Below the pieces are notes generated by a model. The model worked only from the letters and a program-made list of their open reading frames with translations, ran no database searches and had not been told where the DNA came from. 9,128 bases of DNA from Gammaproteobacteria bacterium (lineage in GTDB: Bacteria; Pseudomonadota; Gammaproteobacteria; Acidiferrobacterales; Acidiferrobacteraceae), in NCBI GenBank assembly GCA_028064935.1, contig JAPTWT010000147.1, positions 1 through 9,128 of the forward strand, written 5' to 3'. Shown piece after piece: positions 7,881-9,128 of this stretch (position 1 is its first letter; the number at the start of each line of letters is the position of its first letter). Made by a program: the position numbers and the translations under genes.

Positions 7881-8551
7881 GAGTAAGGGGGGGCCGCTGC
7901 GGGCCCGGTTTGAGTGGCACATGAGCGAAGCTCACCGGCGCCGTAATACGCGGCCAGCCATTGGGCATAATTGGCTGGGTTTGTACGGGCGCTGAACATC
8001 ATCGCGCCATAGGTCAAGCTATAGGATGCCCCGTTCGTAGACCCCCAGATTGTGCCATCGGGAGAAAATTTCAGATCGTATGTCGCACCCAGCGCCGGCG
8101 GCAGGATCGTAGGCAGGCCACCATTGTATAGCTCCACATACCGACACGACACGTCCGGGTATCGTGTCTGAAAGAGTACCGGAGTCACACCGGCGATTGG
8201 TATGTTGGGGTTTTCCATATTGGGCGCGTTATTGAGAAGAGGCGTACCCGTCACGCTAAGGCTGGCGGTCCACCAGCAGGCCGTGCCGCCCCCCGTCTCG
8301 CTGAAATAGCCGGTCTGAACATAAACCGGCTGGTCGGTCTTCAATGCGTAGGATCGCGCCCATTGCATATCCTGCTCCATGTGGCCGGCCGCCTCCCGGA
8401 TCCTGGCGTTAACCAACCACGCCGACAGATCGGGCACTGCCACCGCTGTCGCAATGGCAATAATCGCGATGACGACCATAAGCTCGAGCACCGTTACCCC
8501 ACGGGCGCGCAGCTCCGCGGTCGGGGCATACTTTATGCGCCCATTGCTCAT
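7865..8551 (-). CDS. fimT: FimT/FimU (GspH-family) minor pilin
   Basis: First gene of the minor pilin operon. GspH/FimT-family pilins join the core minor pilins to the pilus shaft; some FimT proteins also bind DNA for natural transformation. It is 228 residues. The leader ends ELRARG, followed by VTVLELMVVIAIIAIATAVAVPDL. Cleavage after G18 leaves Glu at +5, but Val rather than Phe at +1. The helix EAAGHMEQDMQWARSYALKT (54-73) is the GspH/FimT signature, in which such pilins carry 'L...L..AR..A'. Downstream comes a strand-rich domain with SPDGTIW and a terminal GELRSC (206-211), corresponding to the family's GRVRIC-like end. Four Cys could form two disulfides. GAGGA lies 6 bases before the ATG at 8551. 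It overlaps pilV and follows pilC after 370 bases, so this gap probably holds the operon promoter. FimU is an equally good name. Confidence 0.88.
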   Translation of the reverse strand: MSNGRIKYAPTAELRARGVTVLELMVVIAIIAIATAVAVPDLSAWLVNARIREAAGHMEQDMQWARSYALKTDQPVYVQTGYFSETGGGTACWWTASLSVTGTPLLNNAPNMENPNIPIAGVTPVLFQTRYPDVSCRYVELYNGGLPTILPPALGATYDLKFSPDGTIWGSTNGASYSLTYGAMMFSARTNPANYAQWLAAYYGAGELRSCATQTGPAAAPPYSCVIS

Positions 8552-8557
8552 TGCCCA

Positions 8558-8562
8558 TCCTC
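8558..8562 (-). promoter_or_regulatory. Shine-Dalgarno site of fimT
   Basis: GAGGA on the minus strand, with a 6-base spacer (TGGGCA) to the ATG at 8551. It is the best ribosome binding site in the operon and supports this start for the first gene. Confidence 0.75.
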
Positions 8563-8837
8563 ATCGCCCTGGGACATCTCGTTTGTGTAGCTTGTATGCC
8601 CTTTCCCCATACCCTTCACCTACACCACGCAGACTGGCACATCTACAGGAAAGGTGTAGCACAAAATGGCCCCCCCACAAGGCCATGATGCGCGGGAACG
8701 GCGTAGAATTCCGACAATTCAATCTGTTACGGAATGATCCTACGGTGACTTCGCGCTTGGGCCGGTTCGAGGCACAAGACGCACGCAACGGCCTCGTGAG
8801 AGCTTCCGTGACCTAGCTCTTTCCGGGATTTGCCCGC

Positions 8838-8867
8838 GACCGCGCGCTTAATAATAACAGCGCGGTC
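8838..8867 (-). promoter_or_regulatory. GC-rich inverted repeat with AT-rich centre (terminator-like hairpin or operator)
   Basis: Perfect 8-bp arms GACCGCGC and GCGCGGTC surround a 14-base AT-rich centre. On the minus strand it lies about 55 bases after the pilC stop and could form a hairpin ending pilC transcripts, but no T-run follows, so an ordinary intrinsic terminator is doubtful. The centre reads TGTTATTAT on the minus strand, resembling an extended -10 element, so the arms could instead be a repressor site over a promoter for the fimT operon. The repeat is directly visible; either function is inference. Confidence 0.4.
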
Positions 8868-8883
8868 TCGATGTGCGAGCCCG

Positions 8884-8892
8884 CTTATACCA
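8884..8892 (-). promoter_or_regulatory. Candidate extended -10 promoter element
   Basis: TGGTATAAG on the minus strand matches TGnTATAAT at all but the last base. The -35 region at 17-bp spacing (TCCTTC) is poor, as is tolerated in extended -10 promoters. It would start transcription near 8877, about 325 bases before fimT. Short motifs like this also arise by chance. Confidence 0.25.
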
Positions 8893-8921
8893 TTCAAGGC
8901 ATTTTCGAAGGAACTACTCAT

Positions 8922-9128
8922 CTAGCCGCCGTGGGTCACGACCGCGCCGAGTTCGAATATCGGCATATACATGGCCACCACCAAGGTGCCGACGATGATA
9001 CCCAATACCACCATGATGATCGGCTCCATGAGCGTCGACATGCGTGCCACGGTCTCGCTCACCTCCCCCTCATAGAAATCCGCGACCTTTTCGGCCATGA
9101 CCTCGATCGCGCCGGTCTGTTCGCCGAT
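8922..9128 (-). CDS. pilC: PilC inner-membrane platform protein, C-terminal part (5' end beyond window)
   Basis: Polytopic inner-membrane protein of the GspF/PilC family that couples the PilB and PilT motor ATPases to pilin insertion and removal. The minus-strand frame is open from 9128 to a TAG at 8924-8922, giving the last 68 residues. It begins IGEQTGAIEVMAEKVADFYE, the conserved cytoplasmic helix of the second GspF domain (compare 'GE.sG.l..ml.kvA.fYe'), then EVSETVARMSTLMEPIIMVV, the last membrane helix with its conserved LxEPxxMxxLG pattern, and ends MYMPIFELGAV, the hallmark C-terminus of the family. The MYxPIFxLGAVV ending fits PilC better than GspF of type II secretion. pilD often follows pilC, but here the next gene is fimT, 370 bases away on the same strand. 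Confidence 0.95.
   Translation of the reverse strand: MGEQTGAIEVMAEKVADFYEGEVSETVARMSTLMEPIIMVVLGIIVGTLVVAMYMPIFELGAVVTHGG

Larger units (their letters stand above)
8552..8921. other. pilC-fimT intergenic region, likely operon promoter region
   Basis: A 370-base gap between the pilC stop and the fimT start, both on the minus strand. No gene here is convincing. A 64-codon minus-strand frame starts directly at the pilC stop (TAG then ATG at 8921) and runs to 8727, but I recognise no family in it. Visible structure: an extended -10-like TGGTATAAG at 8892-8884; a GC-rich dyad with an AT-rich centre at 8838-8867; arms AGAGCT/AGCTCT at 8799-8820; an imperfect dyad at 8703-8742 (ATTCCG/CGGAAT flanked by GTAG/CTAC); a G7 run at 8676-8670; and three GTGTAG motifs, at 8585-8590 and 8654-8659 directly and at 8620-8625 inverted. 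No good sigma-54 site (TGGCAC-N5-TTGC) is present. Confidence 0.55.

Noticed and set aside
8661..8682. Possible sigma-54 promoter for fimT (GG-N10-GC on the minus strand over the G7 run), as a target for PilR.
   Set aside because: Only the bare GG and GC dinucleotides fit; the rest of TGGCAC-N5-TTGC does not match. The TGGCAC at 8635-8640 on the plus strand lacks a -12 GC.
8695..8705. Possible AlgR-like site (CCGTTC on the minus strand), since AlgR controls this operon in Pseudomonas.
   Set aside because: Only the first six bases match the remembered CCGTTCGTC motif, and nothing shows that AlgR exists in this organism.
1..9128. CRISPR arrays, insertion sequences, tRNA or rRNA genes, attachment sites.
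   Set aside because: No regularly spaced repeats, transposase-like frames, terminal inverted repeats or recognisable RNA genes were seen.

Overview
This window holds part of a type IV pilus (T4P) locus from a high-GC Gram-negative bacterium. It is most likely a gammaproteobacterium or an Acidithiobacillia-type relative. The basis is the pilS-pilR pair together with a Pseudomonas-style minor pilin cassette (fimT-pilV-pilW-pilX-pilY1). An acidophilic lifestyle is possible, because the exported proteins have very few Lys and Arg residues; the 1102-residue PilY1 has 32 by hand count. The species cannot be fixed from this sequence.

Layout. Positions 1-1940 (+) carry the 3' end of the sensor kinase gene pilS, overlapping by 4 bases with a complete pilR, the NtrC-type sigma-54 activator. 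Positions 1941-2266 are a tail-to-tail intergenic gap with no gene and no convincing terminator. Positions 2267-8551 (-) are a tightly packed five-gene unit read right to left: fimT, pilV, pilW, pilX, pilY1. All its junctions overlap or sit 1 base apart, so it is almost certainly one operon. Positions 8552-8921 are a 370-base gap upstream of fimT with promoter-like and dyad sequences. Positions 8922-9128 (-) are the 3' end of pilC, the inner-membrane platform protein.

How the parts work together. PilC organises pilus assembly in the inner membrane. FimT, PilV, PilW and PilX are minor pilins expected to form the priming and tip complex, and PilY1 is the large tip-associated adhesin. PilS and PilR sense and control pilin expression, classically through sigma-54 at pilA, which is not in this window. 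The usual operon end (pilY2, pilE) is absent after pilY1, and pilD does not directly follow pilC.

I do not see a previously undescribed system. The most useful second looks are: degenerate metal sites in PilY1; loss of the first Arg of the FimT C-terminal GRxR-type motif; a drop in GC content between pilSR and the pilin cassette; and an AT-centred GC-rich dyad between pilC and fimT.
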